In this document: positions 56,201 to 64,000 of the stretch, in pieces
Layout: each line of letters starts with the position of its first letter
Position numbering within the stretch: position 1 is the first letter of the stretch
Assembly (NCBI GenBank): GCA_003991915.1
Contig: RQTK01000354.1
Span: forward strand, 77,183 to 141,182
Reading direction: 5' to 3'
DNA from: Elysia chlorotica
Lineage: Eukaryota > Mollusca > Gastropoda > Plakobranchidae
DNA: 64,000 nt
The notes under the pieces: generated by a model
The model's input: the letters and a program-made list of their open reading frames with translations, nothing else
What the model was told of the DNA's origin: nothing
The model's database searches: none
Translations under genes and position numbers: made by a program

Positions 56201-58849
56201 ACCATGACCTAAAGCAAAACTTTAAATCACCATTATGAATTATAAATGAGTTTACAACTTTGTACCAACAACTGACACATAACTCAAAATCACGTGTAGC
56301 TTTGTACCATATAGACAAACAAAACTCTAAATCACCATTATGTAACAACTTAAACAAGTATCTTTGAACTTAAGACGGAGACTTAGACTTCAGATCACCA
56401 TTATGTGTAGCTTTGTACCATAGGCTGAGACAAAACTCCAAATCATTATTATGAGCAACTGTGTACCATAGGCTGAGACAAAACTCAAAATTGTGTGCAG
56501 CTTTGTAAACAGTAAATAGACTGAGACAACTCCAAATCACTTAAAAAAATATTAAACAGCTTATTGCTCTGTACCATAGATTGAAACTTCCTGCAATCCA
56601 GCATGAGAGAGGCGGGATGAAAATCCAGTCAGGCTCATTGCTTTAAAGATTTCGAGTTAAAGTGAAGGAAAATAGAAAATGTCCAGCATTGACTGCATTC
56701 TAACTCACTAAGGAAAGTGTCTTGAATGTTCAGCATGAAGATGTTCGTAAATTAGTACAGGTAATAGTGCCAGAATACTAAAATACTTTTATGTTGTGAA
56801 CAGCTTACACATCCATTGTAAAATTCCGCAACATAAATCTACAGAAGTGTCTATAAGCATTTTATACATTATACAAAATACTGCTGATACCAGCAATACC
56901 TGTTCTGTGTTTTTCTCAAAATTTTGCAATATGTGCACTATGTGTTACAGTACCAATAAAAGTATTATTTAATCCAGCCGTCAGAGAGAACAAAACTCTA
57001 GTCCTAGTTTTATAGATCTCAAGAAAGGTATAATAGTGTGAAGCAAAATACTTGTTCATAAAAAGCGTAATTTGTCCATTATTTGGATAATTATTATAAT
57101 AATAATATAGAGTAGAGCAAAATTTCTACAAAACCATTATTATTAATTTATAAAATTAGCCTAGAGTGTATATTAATAGGTTCAGCCTAAATCTACAGTT
57201 GTTTTAGATTTAATCGAATCTTAATTCTGTTTACCATTCCGCTGCAAATTACAATTTTGATCCAAAGTTTAAATTGAAGACTATTTTAAATGTATTTATG
57301 GAGCTGTAAATGTACATTTAAATTCAAAATTATTAAAAACCTAAATATAAGGACTTCTTGTCTAGCTGAACCAGAGTCACTCATTCAGGTCTTAATCTGA
57401 AATCTGGATTCATACTTGTCGAACTTAGCCTGAAAAAATAAAGCCAAGCACAAAACCTAGACTAGATGGATCTACCTCTTGAAAAGTCATAAAAGGTGTT
57501 TTGAAGGGGTAGATCACTGATCTCTATAACTTTAAAGTAAAAAGTAGATGTCCATATCTCCAATTAGTGGCAATTAGTCTGTTCAATCTTTATTTTTTGA
57601 TGGGTTGAACACAATGTGCCGTTACATGTACTATGTCGGGGTAGCTTGCCACTCGTCATAATAAAATTTAACATGTGCAAAGAATGCTTTCAAGAGATGA
57701 GTCGTAAGCTACCTTGATGTTGTACTTAGGACACTACGGGCCTTACTCGTAGAACATTTCCTATTTCCTAGTAGCTTCTTCATAAGCCTTCATATTCTAG
57801 CAATGTCCTAGGACGAGTCATTACCACAAGGTTGTACTTACGACCCAATGGGATTGGATGTCTAGATTCTAGATCTGGGAAAAGTCTAGATCTAGCCTAC
57901 CGATCAAGGTAAAAAAAATAAGCTTGGATCTAGATTAAACCAATATGTAGATCTAGATCTAAAATCCCTAAAGAACATCTCGGAAAGACTTCCATTTGTG
58001 TACTGACGGATTCTAGATCTAGATTAGATATAATTATATCTAATGTCAGGCATTCATTACTCACATCTAGATCTAGAAGTTTTACTAACCTGGTCGTTCG
58101 TACATTCTCTCGCCGATTTGGTAGGCAGGGTGACTGTCTTCTGCTGCCCGTTTTAATTTCAATTTTAAAGGGTACTCCTCCTCCCGAGCGATGGGTGCTG
58201 CGGATGCATCCTTCAGCCAAACATAACGTCGCCCATGGATATCGGTGGTCACATCGAAATCCGTTTTCTTCATACTCCGAAGATAATCCTTCCCTTTGTT
58301 ACAGATGTACAAGCTGATGTCAAAAAACACCTTGTTTTGCAAAGTTTCTGGTTTGTTTGTATCCATTGCGTCGCCAAGATAAATCTTTTTCAAATCTTCC
58401 ATTTCAATCCTTACCTTATGGCATTTCCGTGGATTGGCACGCATGCCTTGATCAAAAGTTGCGTTTGCTAATTCGAAATTTTGGTCCTGAAGAATATCTA
58501 TGTTTACCTCCTCCAAGAAGAATTTATGAAGTCCCAACCTCACATCTTTCATAGGAGGCGATTCATCAGTTTTCTGTTTCATTTTCGTGTAGAAATCCCG
58601 AAGAAAGTCTGCGAGTTGTGGACGACTCATGTGCGTCACACTGTTCAAGGTGTGTCCTTTCGTCACAGCGTAGTCCATCAATATTTGAGAGGCTTCTGCT
58701 GTCATTACATCGTCTTCACCCGAAAGAGTCATAGCTGAACCCTTTAGATCGGCAAATTTAGGCTTTAGTGTCTTCTTTGCTACCTCCATGCCATCTGATT
58801 CTTGGCTTTTGATCATAACTCTTGGTGTAGCCGTAGGTGACGGATCCAT
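42167..58849 (-). CDS. Crypton-derived tyrosine-recombinase-domain protein (DUF3504/ZMYM-QRICH1-KCTD1-like), seven coding exons
   Basis: Spliced on the minus strand: 58849-58090, 48020-47838, 47432-47286, 46535-46347, 45703-45590, 44140-43872, 43201-42167. All joins are GT-AG and in phase, giving 898 aa. Residues about 50-345 form the domain that ZMYM2-4, QRICH1, KCTD1 and KIAA1958 inherited from Crypton transposons. A helical core-binding part (SRPQLADFLRDFY, LQNKVFFDISLYICNKGKDYL) is followed by the catalytic-fold part (DPRCPLASFLKYVTHLHP, AFWQRPK, WYDHTALGYSTLTKIMQRIS, then YTNYSIRSS). Arg-I seems replaced by Lys (K185 or K187). The HxxR box reads Y323-x-x-R326 and no catalytic Tyr is evident, so recombinase activity is unlikely. 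The long tail (364-898) is Ser/Pro-rich with a short conserved-looking helix (QVLDLIRGLMVKDIQKFVDW), PENLTM and PTNLSM motifs, and a VKPEP SUMO-type site near the end. A nuclear, DNA- or chromatin-associated role is inferred from the family. The start ATG 58849 has a good context (GACATGG). Confidence 0.85.
43202..43376 (-). repeat. Tandem array of splice acceptors upstream of exon 7
   Basis: On the minus strand a 43-49-bp unit carrying AATCCCTTGTCTTCGTGCAG followed by GTTG recurs. Exon-like starts lie at 43336, 43293, 43250 and the authentic 43201. All four have an AG with a pyrimidine-rich tract. The three upstream copies continue into TAGACAAACCAAAT instead of true coding sequence. Confidence 0.88.
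43385..43640 (+). mobile_element. SINE copy 5 (intron 6 of the Crypton-derived gene)
   Basis: The tRNA-like head is well preserved: AACTGGCACAAGTGGCAAAG, then GGTTTGAATCCCACGATC as a B-box, and TTTGTCCAATTGGTTGGGTC as at 13.2 kb. The body is diverged and partly duplicated. Confidence 0.65.
43872..44140 (-). CDS. Crypton-derived gene, exon 6
   Basis: 269 bp, phase 1 in and phase 0 out, acceptor GGTGTATCCAG, donor CAG|GTGAGC. It encodes ELIVLCSPVEKSS and a Ser-rich charged stretch with KKSGSLDLTDKRMRLRKE. Confidence 0.85.
44141..45589 (-). other. Intron 5 of the Crypton-derived gene
   Basis: Unique A/T-rich sequence between exons 5 and 6. I see no other feature. Confidence 0.5.
45590..45703 (-). 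CDS. Crypton-derived gene, exon 5 (conserved-looking helix)
   Basis: 114 bp, phase 1 in and out, acceptor TTTTCCATCCAG, donor GTCAGT. It encodes LMQAKTQVLDLIRGLMVKD followed by IQKFVDWLKTVRVQYSAG, an amphipathic helix unlike the low-complexity sequence on both sides. Confidence 0.85.
45704..46346 (-). other. Intron 4 of the Crypton-derived gene
   Basis: No repeat or gene signal seen. Confidence 0.5.
46347..46535 (-). CDS. Crypton-derived gene, exon 4 (Ser/Pro/Asp-rich tail)
   Basis: 189 bp, phase 1 in and out, acceptor CCCTTGCAG, donor GTAAAT. It encodes a disordered acidic and Ser/Pro-rich segment (FISHSNSEEVSSDDG, SSSLDTDDGDLF). Confidence 0.85.
46606..46750. repeat. Short minisatellite (ACATGTACTATTCAGTACTAAAAA)
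   Basis: Four imperfect units of roughly 35-45 bp contain ACATGTACTATTCA followed by a CACTAAAAAGTCATTT-like phrase, in intron 3 near exon 4. Confidence 0.85.
47286..47432 (-). CDS. Crypton-derived gene, exon 3 (HxxR-box equivalent)
   Basis: 147 bp, phase 1 in and out, acceptor ATTTGGCAG, donor GTCAGT. It encodes DSYTNYSIRSSCIPLVEEAC, corresponding to TNHS-R in relatives with His replaced by Tyr323, then the start of the disordered tail. Confidence 0.9.
47756..47791 (-). repeat. Partial duplicate of the exon 2 3' end
   Basis: On the minus strand CTCACCAAGATCATG and CATCTCCCAGCAGGC repeat the end of exon 2 (CTCACCAAGATCATG ... CATCTCCCAACAGGC). The donor is lost: GCTAGC replaces GGTGAG. It lies about 80 bp downstream of the real donor. 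Confidence 0.8.
47838..48020 (-). CDS. Crypton-derived gene, exon 2
   Basis: 183 bp, phase 1 in and out, acceptor GCTGACCAG, donor GTGAGT. It encodes DPRCPLASFLKYVTHLHPMM, FWQRPKRS and VWYDHTALGYSTLTKIMQ, the hallmark segment of this domain family. A partial duplicate of its 3' end lies at 47756-47791. Confidence 0.92.
48021..49330 (-). other. Start (3' end) of the 10-kb intron 1 of the Crypton-derived gene
   Basis: Mostly unique sequence. A small GAT-rich patch lies at about 48825-48865. No coding signal. Confidence 0.4.
49330..49740. repeat. Degenerate minisatellite and dispersed GGGAACCTAGGAGAC repeat
   Basis: GATATGACGGTGCTACCAGG occurs at about 49333 and 49434. From 49440 to 49740 loosely repeating units carry CTGACAGAGCGGGGCT, GGACTCATG and an ACATGT-type phrase. 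At 49373-49412 GGGAACCTAGGAGACGTTAA and a GAGAGAGGGAGAGAA tail match a second copy at about 60338-60376. Confidence 0.6.
50168..50233. repeat. (GA)n microsatellite
   Basis: An uninterrupted GA array of about 66 bp after a short G run. Confidence 0.96.
50268..50468. repeat. 98-bp tandem duplication
   Basis: AGAGTCCACGTTTATGATTG starts at 50268 and again at 50366, followed in both by ACTAGGCTGGCCAGTGGCCA and CCACTTTGATGTAAACTGAA. Confidence 0.9.
50469..50999 (-). other. Intron 1 sequence without feature
   Basis: No repeat family or exon recognised. Confidence 0.4.
51000..53650 (-). mobile_element. Decayed I/Nimb-like LINE with RNase H, minus strand
   Basis: Read on the minus strand from 53650 down, an ORF1-like piece comes first (GVTKLHSGELLVECSSEAQ, about 53330-53400). 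Next is an inter-domain region (NKDTPLSKIWRSVGKI, about 52590-52645) and a reverse-transcriptase piece (NYRPLTSCICKLFKRMIVKR, about 52100-52165). RNase H remnants follow (ASIFSAQAVALCMALE, about 51580-51635; CWIPSHVGIEGNQMADEVAK, about 51380-51440). The usual 3' motif closes the element (LGRSHLTHASLLRGEELPQC, about 51110-51180). Stops and frameshifts abound. A segment of about 230 bp is duplicated internally (AATATTTAAGTTATG at about 52743 and 52970). Confidence 0.82.
53651..55132 (-). other. Intron 1 sequence, A/T-rich
   Basis: An A/C-rich patch lies at 53715-53835 (CAACAACAAC and AAACAAAC runs). No exon recognised; the minus-strand ORF at 54375-54794 has no family signal. Confidence 0.4.
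55133..55375 (-). mobile_element. SINE copy 6, minus strand, full-length-like
   Basis: The minus strand reads the complete order: a head with AGGATTCGAA-type B-box complement near 55318, GGTTGGGTCGGTGTCAGTAT, CAGGAGTCATGG, CTGTCTCGTGTGTGACAGCA, GTCAGACGTCCGTCTTGGGG, ATCCACAATATAGC, TATATAGTGCTGATGTTGGA and GTTAAAACCAAC. It matches the 29.2-kb copy closely, suggesting relatively recent mobility. Confidence 0.8.
55870..56580. repeat. Degenerate minisatellite (AACTCCAAATCACCATTATGTGTA units)
   Basis: About a dozen imperfect units of roughly 50-70 bp contain AACTCCAAATCA, CCATTATGTGTAACTTTGTA and CCATAGACTGAGACAAAACT. Minus-strand ORFs through it reflect the repeat. Confidence 0.85.
56581..57859 (-). 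other. Intron 1 sequence, A/T-rich, with the GAGTCGTAAGCTACC repeat
   Basis: At 57697-57750 GAGTCGTAAGCTACC and TTGTACTTA match the repeat at about 5389. Related GAGTCATTACCACAAGG and TTGTACTTACGACC follow at 57815-57850. Nothing else recognised. Confidence 0.45.
57860..58080. repeat. TCTAGATC motif cluster next to exon 1 donor
   Basis: At least eight TCTAGATC/GATCTAGA sites occur in 220 bp, beginning directly downstream of the exon 1 donor on the minus strand. Same motif type as 9215-9745. Confidence 0.8.
58090..58849 (-). CDS. Crypton-derived gene, exon 1 (core-binding-like half)
   Basis: 760 bp from ATG 58849 to CCAG|GTTAGT, phase 1 out; residues 1-253. It includes the helical N-terminal region and YICNKGKDYLRSMKKTDF, where family members usually have an Arg-rich RGRE-type motif. 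Confidence 0.88.
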
Positions 58850-59475
58850 GTCGCTGAGTTAGATGACGTCAATCAACAACAAAAGTGTGACCTAACGAGT
58901 CTAAAAGTATGGGAGGTGAAAGCTTACGTTTTCTTACCACACAATTATGTTACGTTTATAAAAATTTAATTTAGTAAGCAAAACCAGGAAGCAAAATAAA
59001 TAGTATGATAATTGTAAGCGTATAAAATAATTAATATCTGTTTAAGCTATCAAATGGAAAATGTTGCAAAGTCTATCTCCCCTTCTTACATGGTATTTCC
59101 TTAGAGTCAGACTTATGAACGAGAGAGGTCGTCATCGAATGAGTCAGCCTGTGAGCCCGCCATCGACTTCCGGTGAAAACATGTAGGTTAGCCAACAACA
59201 CAGCACAGAGCCACAGACAGCAGAAATTGAATCTGACGTCATGTCCCTTCACAATCATGCTGGCTGACTGGTTGTTCACCTTCACTGCTGCTAGCGGTGG
59301 TTGGCGAGCGAGGCGGCCTCGCAACAGTCACAGAACTGCGCGCCTTGGTAGAATGGTACTGTCAGTGGTAGGCTAGAGCACTGGTACACACACCTAGGCC
59401 TAGCCTTGAGTTTGGAGCCTACCGCCTCTTGGATCATGCGGCCTCACAGAGGCTGGCATCGCTGACGTCATTACG
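58850..59475 (-). promoter_or_regulatory. Candidate promoter of the Crypton-derived gene with three CRE palindromes
   Basis: TGACGTCA, the perfect CREB/ATF site, occurs at 58864-58871, 59234-59241 and 59463-59470, all within 620 bp upstream of the start ATG. The segment 59090-59480 is GC-richer than its surroundings. No TATA box at a convincing position; the start site is unknown. Confidence 0.5.
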
Positions 59476-59784
59476 GTGGAATATTTACTATTATTATGAA
59501 GCAAAGTTGATCTGCGCCACACATAGATCTATAAATATACATCTATGGCGCCACATTAATTTGGGAATCGATAATTTTAAGGAAAATAATAATGTTAACA
59601 GAAAATAGAAAGATCAATCTTCACCAAAAAAAAAAAACATTGTGATCTTCGCTAATTTCGAAGACGCTTGGTGAGTTGCCAACGTCACCAGGTAACTGCA
59701 TTAATTAAATTTAGTATACTGTTTTTCCGAGGTTCGTGTAAAAAATAAAAACGATAGGGCAAAATTCTCCCCATTCTCTCCCTC
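59476..59784. other. Intergenic sequence without feature
   Basis: A/T-rich; no gene or ordered repeat seen. Confidence 0.4.
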
Positions 59785-60115
59785 CATCCCTCTCTCTGTC
59801 TCTCTCTCTCTCTCTCTCTCACTCTCTCTCTCTCACTCTCTTTCCCTCCCTCCATCTCTCTCGCTCGCCCCATCTCTCGCTGGCTCGCTCATTCTCTCCC
59901 TAACACATACATTCTATTTCTTCATATCTCGTATTCTCTCTCACACGCTATCCCTCTCGCTCTCGTTTTCTCTCTATCTAAACAATCAAGTAATGTATTT
60001 CTCTTTTTCTCTCTCTTCTCCCACTCTCTACCTCTCTCTCTGTCTCATGTCTAGGTCCTCAAAGCCTCTCCGTCTCTCTCTTCCTCCCTCCTCTCTCTAT
60101 ATCTCTCTCTTATAG
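59785..60115. repeat. Imperfect CT-rich tract
   Basis: About 330 bp of CTCTCT and CCCTCC-type sequence with many interruptions. Confidence 0.85.
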
Positions 60116-60229
60116 CAATTCTTCTTCACACAACCTCCAATATCTTGTTTATCAGCATTTCCATATTTTCTTCAATTTTCACATTTAAATTTAATGTTCA
60201 TTTTGTGCGCTAATGTATTTATAAGGCTT

Positions 60230-60473
60230 TAAAAGTGTATTCGGTGTATGTCGATCTCTGTGGAGCCTTGTGTTTTTGCCACAGATACGCGAAGCTGCTA
60301 GTGCTACAGTGCTAGCCGGGGGCCCGTTACCAACATGGGAACCTAGGAGACTTTAAACCTGGAGAGAGGGAGAGAACAGTAGAAGGATGCACTTATAAAT
60401 GAATATACAGCTGTATGCATGTACATGTCTATGAAAAGGGGATGAAGTGTGAAGAGTGAGCTGAGACAGAGAT

Positions 60474-60510
<37 letters not shown>

Positions 60511-60511
60511 A
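60230..60511. repeat. GGGAACCTAGGAGAC dispersed repeat and (GA)n tract
   Basis: GGGAACCTAGGAGACTTTAA plus GGAGAGAGGGAGAGAA at about 60338-60376 match the copy at 49373-49412. A GA tract follows at 60465-60511. Confidence 0.7.
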
Positions 60512-60537
60512 GACTTAGAGTTCAAATTCAATTACCT

Positions 60538-60772
60538 CCCCCCCCCCTCCCCCCCCACACCGAGGAGAAAGAATGAAGGTAAATTCAAATTAACCCCCCC
60601 CCCCCCCCCACACACACACATATCCCATGAGTGTCAGCGAAAGTAGAGAAAAGCTAAATATTGGTTATCTATCTTCTTAGACCTACTTTCTGTGTTATTG
60701 TGAAAGCTTTGCCGATACAACTCCGACAGTTCCCGCCCCTGCACTATGCGAGCCAGGGCAGGGCAGGGCAGG
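60538..60772. repeat. Poly-C tracts, short (CA)n and (GGGCA)n
   Basis: C runs lie at 60538-60556 and 60594-60609, a CA tract at 60610-60620 and about four GGGCA units at 60753-60772. Confidence 0.85.
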
Positions 60773-61460
60773 GCAGGACTGTGGACTCGCCGCTAAACGA
60801 TCGATCAGTCGCGGCCCGCCATTTTTCATGACTCATGCAGAACGTGACGCGAGGATCTATGCCGAGGTCACCGATTGTCGTCTGCTTACTGATCAATACA
60901 CACTTGGCGATCCGGACGGCTATAAGGGATGGCATAACTACGCCAAACAGGCATGGCGTTTTCTGAGCGCTCATTAGTTCCCTAAGTTACGTGTGGGATA
61001 GAGCAATGATTTGAGGCCCGTCAGCCATAGATCTATAAATGCTATTTATAGATCCATGCAGTCAGCTCATCTTCTGTTAATTACCGTCTCCGTTTGCGCT
61101 TGACGCAAGGCTTGTTTTATCTGGATGAGTGAGTGAGTAAGAGCGGTCACAGCTCTCTTTCCCTCTCTATACGTTTAATGTCTCATAGGTTCCACCGAGG
61201 TTTTCTATATGGCGACAGGCGGCATTGAAAGACGACAAAAGCTCATAATGAAAGCAAGACATGATAGACCTTATCCTAGTCCATTCTATTACATGTGCTA
61301 CGTGGCTAGTCCTCCCATAATACGAGGGTTCCTTTTTTGGAGGTTCTACAGTAATAGAGGTAGACAGATTAGACAAACCTCCTTACGGTAGGAGGGCGGG
61401 AAAGATTAGGGGTTTATCACATGGGGTTTATACATTTAATTTTCTTTTTAAAAGGATGGG

Positions 61461-61463
<3 letters not shown>
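60773..61463. other. Intergenic sequence with a perfect hairpin
   Basis: GATCTATAAAT and its exact reverse complement (61030-61040 and 61044-61054) are separated by 3 nt. No gene recognised on either strand. Confidence 0.5.

Positions 61464-61518
<55 letters not shown>
61464..61518. repeat. (GA)n microsatellite
   Basis: An almost pure GA array of about 55 bp. Confidence 0.95.
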
Positions 61519-61522
<4 letters not shown>

Positions 61523-62249
61523 AAAGAATTGCAGCTGGTAGGATTGTATAGTTTTAAACTGGGGGTATTACCCTAATGTTATTCTTATTAAGTATTGTTC
61601 CACCATTCCCACTATTGCCATAACCATAATAGCTCCTTTGTTGTCATATCCCATTTAAAAGGCCATTGGACCTGTCTGGGATGATGTTCAGAGGGTGCTA
61701 TTGAGGAATCTTAGTTATTATGTACCTATGTTGGTTATCGTGGATGAGTTTCTTGGATTGGGTACTTCCTCTGCTGCAAATTCTTCTTTTGTACATTGAC
61801 TCTTTAGTGTGTCTCTTCTTGGGGTGTGGGCTGAACATGTTTCTGTGATATGTTGTATCGTGTATGGTGTGGTACCACAGTATTCACATTTTCTGATAAC
61901 ATTAGGGGTTGGGTCTCCAAGTTATTGTTTGTGGCCTTGAAGTTTAGTACACTTTTCCCTACCTGGGGAGTGATAGCGTAAAAGACTCTTCCGATGGAGT
62001 GGTTGATCCACATGTCTTGCCACTCTTTATTCTTGTACTGGTTTATTAATTTTTTTACTTCACAAGGACCCAGTCCTGTTTTTCTACGTGTATTAGAACG
62101 GAGTCGGGCTGTAGGATTTGGTTAATGGGGTTTAACCCCTGCATTACGAAAATTTTGAGGTAGAAAGCTCTTATAAGATTTAGAAGGTACAAATGTATAT
62201 CCATTTCATTGTCGAGCCGACTCCGTCTTAACTAGTATGCACTGAGGGT
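61519..62249. other. Intergenic sequence without recognised feature
   Basis: The minus-strand ORF at 61804-62013 has no family signal. It might be a transposon remnant, but I cannot support that. Confidence 0.35.
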
Positions 62250-62790
62250 GTTTCTATCGCACCCTTAGTGTGCTATGGTGGTGTTTCTGTCGCAACCTTA
62301 GTGCGCTCTGGTGGTGTTTCTATCGCACCCTTATTTTGCTATGGTGGTGTTTCTATCGCACCCTTATTTTGCTATGGTGGTGTTTCTGTCGCACCCTTAG
62401 TGTGCTATGGTAGTGTTTCTATCGCATCCTTATTTCGATATGGTGGTGTTTCTAACGCAACCTTAGTGTGCTATGGTGGTGTTTCTGTCTCACCCTTAGT
62501 ACTCTCAAGTGGTGCTTCTATCGCACCCTAAGTGCGCTCTGGTGGTGTTTCTATCACACCCTTATTTCGATATGGTTGTGTTTCTATCGCAACCTTAGTG
62601 TGCTATGGTGGTGTTTCTATCGCAACCTTAGTGTGCTATGGTGGTGTTTCTATCGCACCCTAAGTGCGCTCTGGTGGTGTTTCTGTCTCACCGTTAGTGT
62701 GCTTCAGTGCTGTTTCTGTTTCACCATTATACTGCTACAGTGGTGTTTGCCTAAAATTCAGCGTACTTCAGTAGTGCTTCTGTTTCAATT
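62250..62790. repeat. 33-bp minisatellite (11-codon unit)
   Basis: About 15 units of TATGGTGGTGTTTCTATCGC followed by an ACCCTTAGTGTGC-like phrase, with a period of 33 bp (62281, 62314, 62347). Because 33 is divisible by 3, a frame reads CYGGVSIAPLF repeatedly for 87 codons. There is no gene context. Confidence 0.92.
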
Positions 62791-63849
62791 TTAGTGTGTT
62801 CAAGAGGTGTTTCTGTCCTTCCCCTTTTTTTTTCTCTCTATCTCCTTCCATCGCTCCCTCTCACTCTATCTCTCTCTGCGTATGTCTCAGAGAAATAATC
62901 AGGCATATATTCAAAGACTATGGGTGGAGGACAACCGACATCGCCTACTCAGTTTCATGAAGCAACAGGTTTTGCACCGGATCTTCGGCGCGCCTTCCCG
63001 AATTTTCACTCGATCCATGGAACCGTAGTACATGTATATCGGACAAAGAAAACCCGAGTATGGTATGTAAAACCGAGAAAATCGGAATTTCTTGTGTTGA
63101 ATCGAGTGAATCCGAATTTGGTGTCGAACTGACTGAACTATCTGAAATAATTTATATCCCTTTAAGTTTTTTCAAATAATCCTATACGGTGGCGGGGGCG
63201 CAATCTGAGATTCAAGTAATTATGAAAAGCTGCCACACATGAAATTATTCGGAGCGGGAATGCCAGAGCTTCTATCTTAGCTGCACACATTGAACTGACG
63301 GCGAACCAACCAGTATCAACCAAAGGCGCATGATATGGATCCGAACCTGGGGATGCTTGTTACGAGGCGCGGGCTGTACCAATTTATCTACCCCACCCCA
63401 CCCTCTCCAGGAGACTACGTGCCAGTGCTAATTTCTTACCATGTGTTGACTTTATTAACCCCTTCTTGACGTAGGTATTTCAATCGCCATGGGGGGACTT
63501 GTTCTGGTTACCCATGGCGGAGGCACTTTAGTAAAGTTATAGGTGGTGCTAGTAAAACGCGTGTAACTTTCTTGACAATTGTCATATACACCTGTGTGGT
63601 ATACCTAACGGAAAGTTAAAACACTTTCCTTTCCAATGGTATTATAATTCTAGAGGGTTGAAAAAAGGAAAGATAGAAAAAAAAATTGCATTCAGTGCCT
63701 CTTTTACACAGTAAGAAACGCGACGTACGTTGTAGGTCTATGCGTCCTGGGGAATGGCGAAACATGCGGATTTGAGGACGTTCACGAAGGGGTTAAATCG
63801 CTAATGAGCAATCTTCTCATTAAGTATGACGTTCTTGACCTACTATTCA
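62791..63849. other. Intergenic sequence without recognised feature
   Basis: A CT-rich patch lies at about 62820-62885. Nothing else is supported. Confidence 0.4.
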
Positions 63850-64000
63850 GTCAGTGCTAACTTTTAGCTATGTACATGTAATGACATTCTTGACCTTCTA
63901 ATCAGTCAGTGCTTTAACTCTAGCCATGTGTTGACGTTGCTGACTTGCTATTCAGCCAGTGCTAACTTTTAGCCACGTATTGACGTTCTTGACTTGCTAA
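63820..64000. repeat. 50-55-bp tandem repeat running off the window
   Basis: Units start at 63850, 63905 and 63955 (GTCAGTGCTAACTTTTAGC or GCCAGTGCTAACTTTTAGCC, then TTGACGTTCTTGAC). A diverged related unit lies at about 63421-63475. The array continues past the edge. Confidence 0.85.

Noticed and set aside
59073..59324. Minus-strand 83-codon ORF with a hydrophobic stretch upstream of the Crypton-derived gene
   Set aside because: It lies in the presumed promoter/5' UTR and has no domain or splice support.

Overview
The window looks like nuclear DNA from an invertebrate animal, most probably a mollusc and perhaps a gastropod. Two multi-exon genes have GT-AG introns of up to about 10 kb. Intergenic and intronic DNA is A/T-rich and packed with CT/GA, CTA and GAT microsatellites, minisatellites, tRNA-headed SINEs and decayed non-LTR retrotransposons. 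The phylum is an inference from this repeat style and the protein sequences. No species can be named from sequence alone.

Regions. 1-6000: repeats (CT arrays, a 1.5 kb array of 35-bp units, one SINE copy) and no convincing complete gene. 6130-6804 (-): a well-formed first coding exon of an unidentified acidic protein whose other exons are not seen. 8.6-11.8 kb: a candidate promoter and 5' zone, a cluster of TCTAGATC motifs and one unassigned ORF. 11798-31996 (+): a complete seven-exon LATS/Warts kinase gene of the Hippo pathway (1356 aa by my splice model). Its introns hold most of the satellites, a 207-bp assembly gap and a decayed RTE-like LINE. 32-42 kb: the LATS 3' UTR, then an A/T-rich convergent intergenic zone. 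42167-58849 (-): a seven-exon gene (898 aa by my model) with a domesticated Crypton-type tyrosine-recombinase domain and a long disordered tail. Its 10-kb first intron contains a decayed I/Nimb-like LINE. 58.85-59.5 kb: its probable promoter, with three perfect CRE palindromes. 59.5-64 kb: repeats only.

The two genes converge (tail to tail) and are otherwise unrelated in sequence. LATS is the cytoplasmic/nuclear NDR-family kinase that phosphorylates Yorkie/YAP. The Crypton-derived gene is probably a nuclear protein, judged from its family and from its CtBP-like and SUMO-like motifs.

The most unusual signal is that both genes have a 3' splice acceptor tandemly amplified as a minisatellite that crosses the intron-exon boundary. 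At LATS exon 3 there are seven intact upstream AG copies plus one decayed copy. At exon 7 of the Crypton-derived gene there are three extra copies. In the cases I translated, using an upstream copy brings a stop codon within a few dozen codons. A partial duplicate of an exon 3' end lies beside a third junction. These are either poison-acceptor arrays or a by-product of minisatellite expansion at splice sites.
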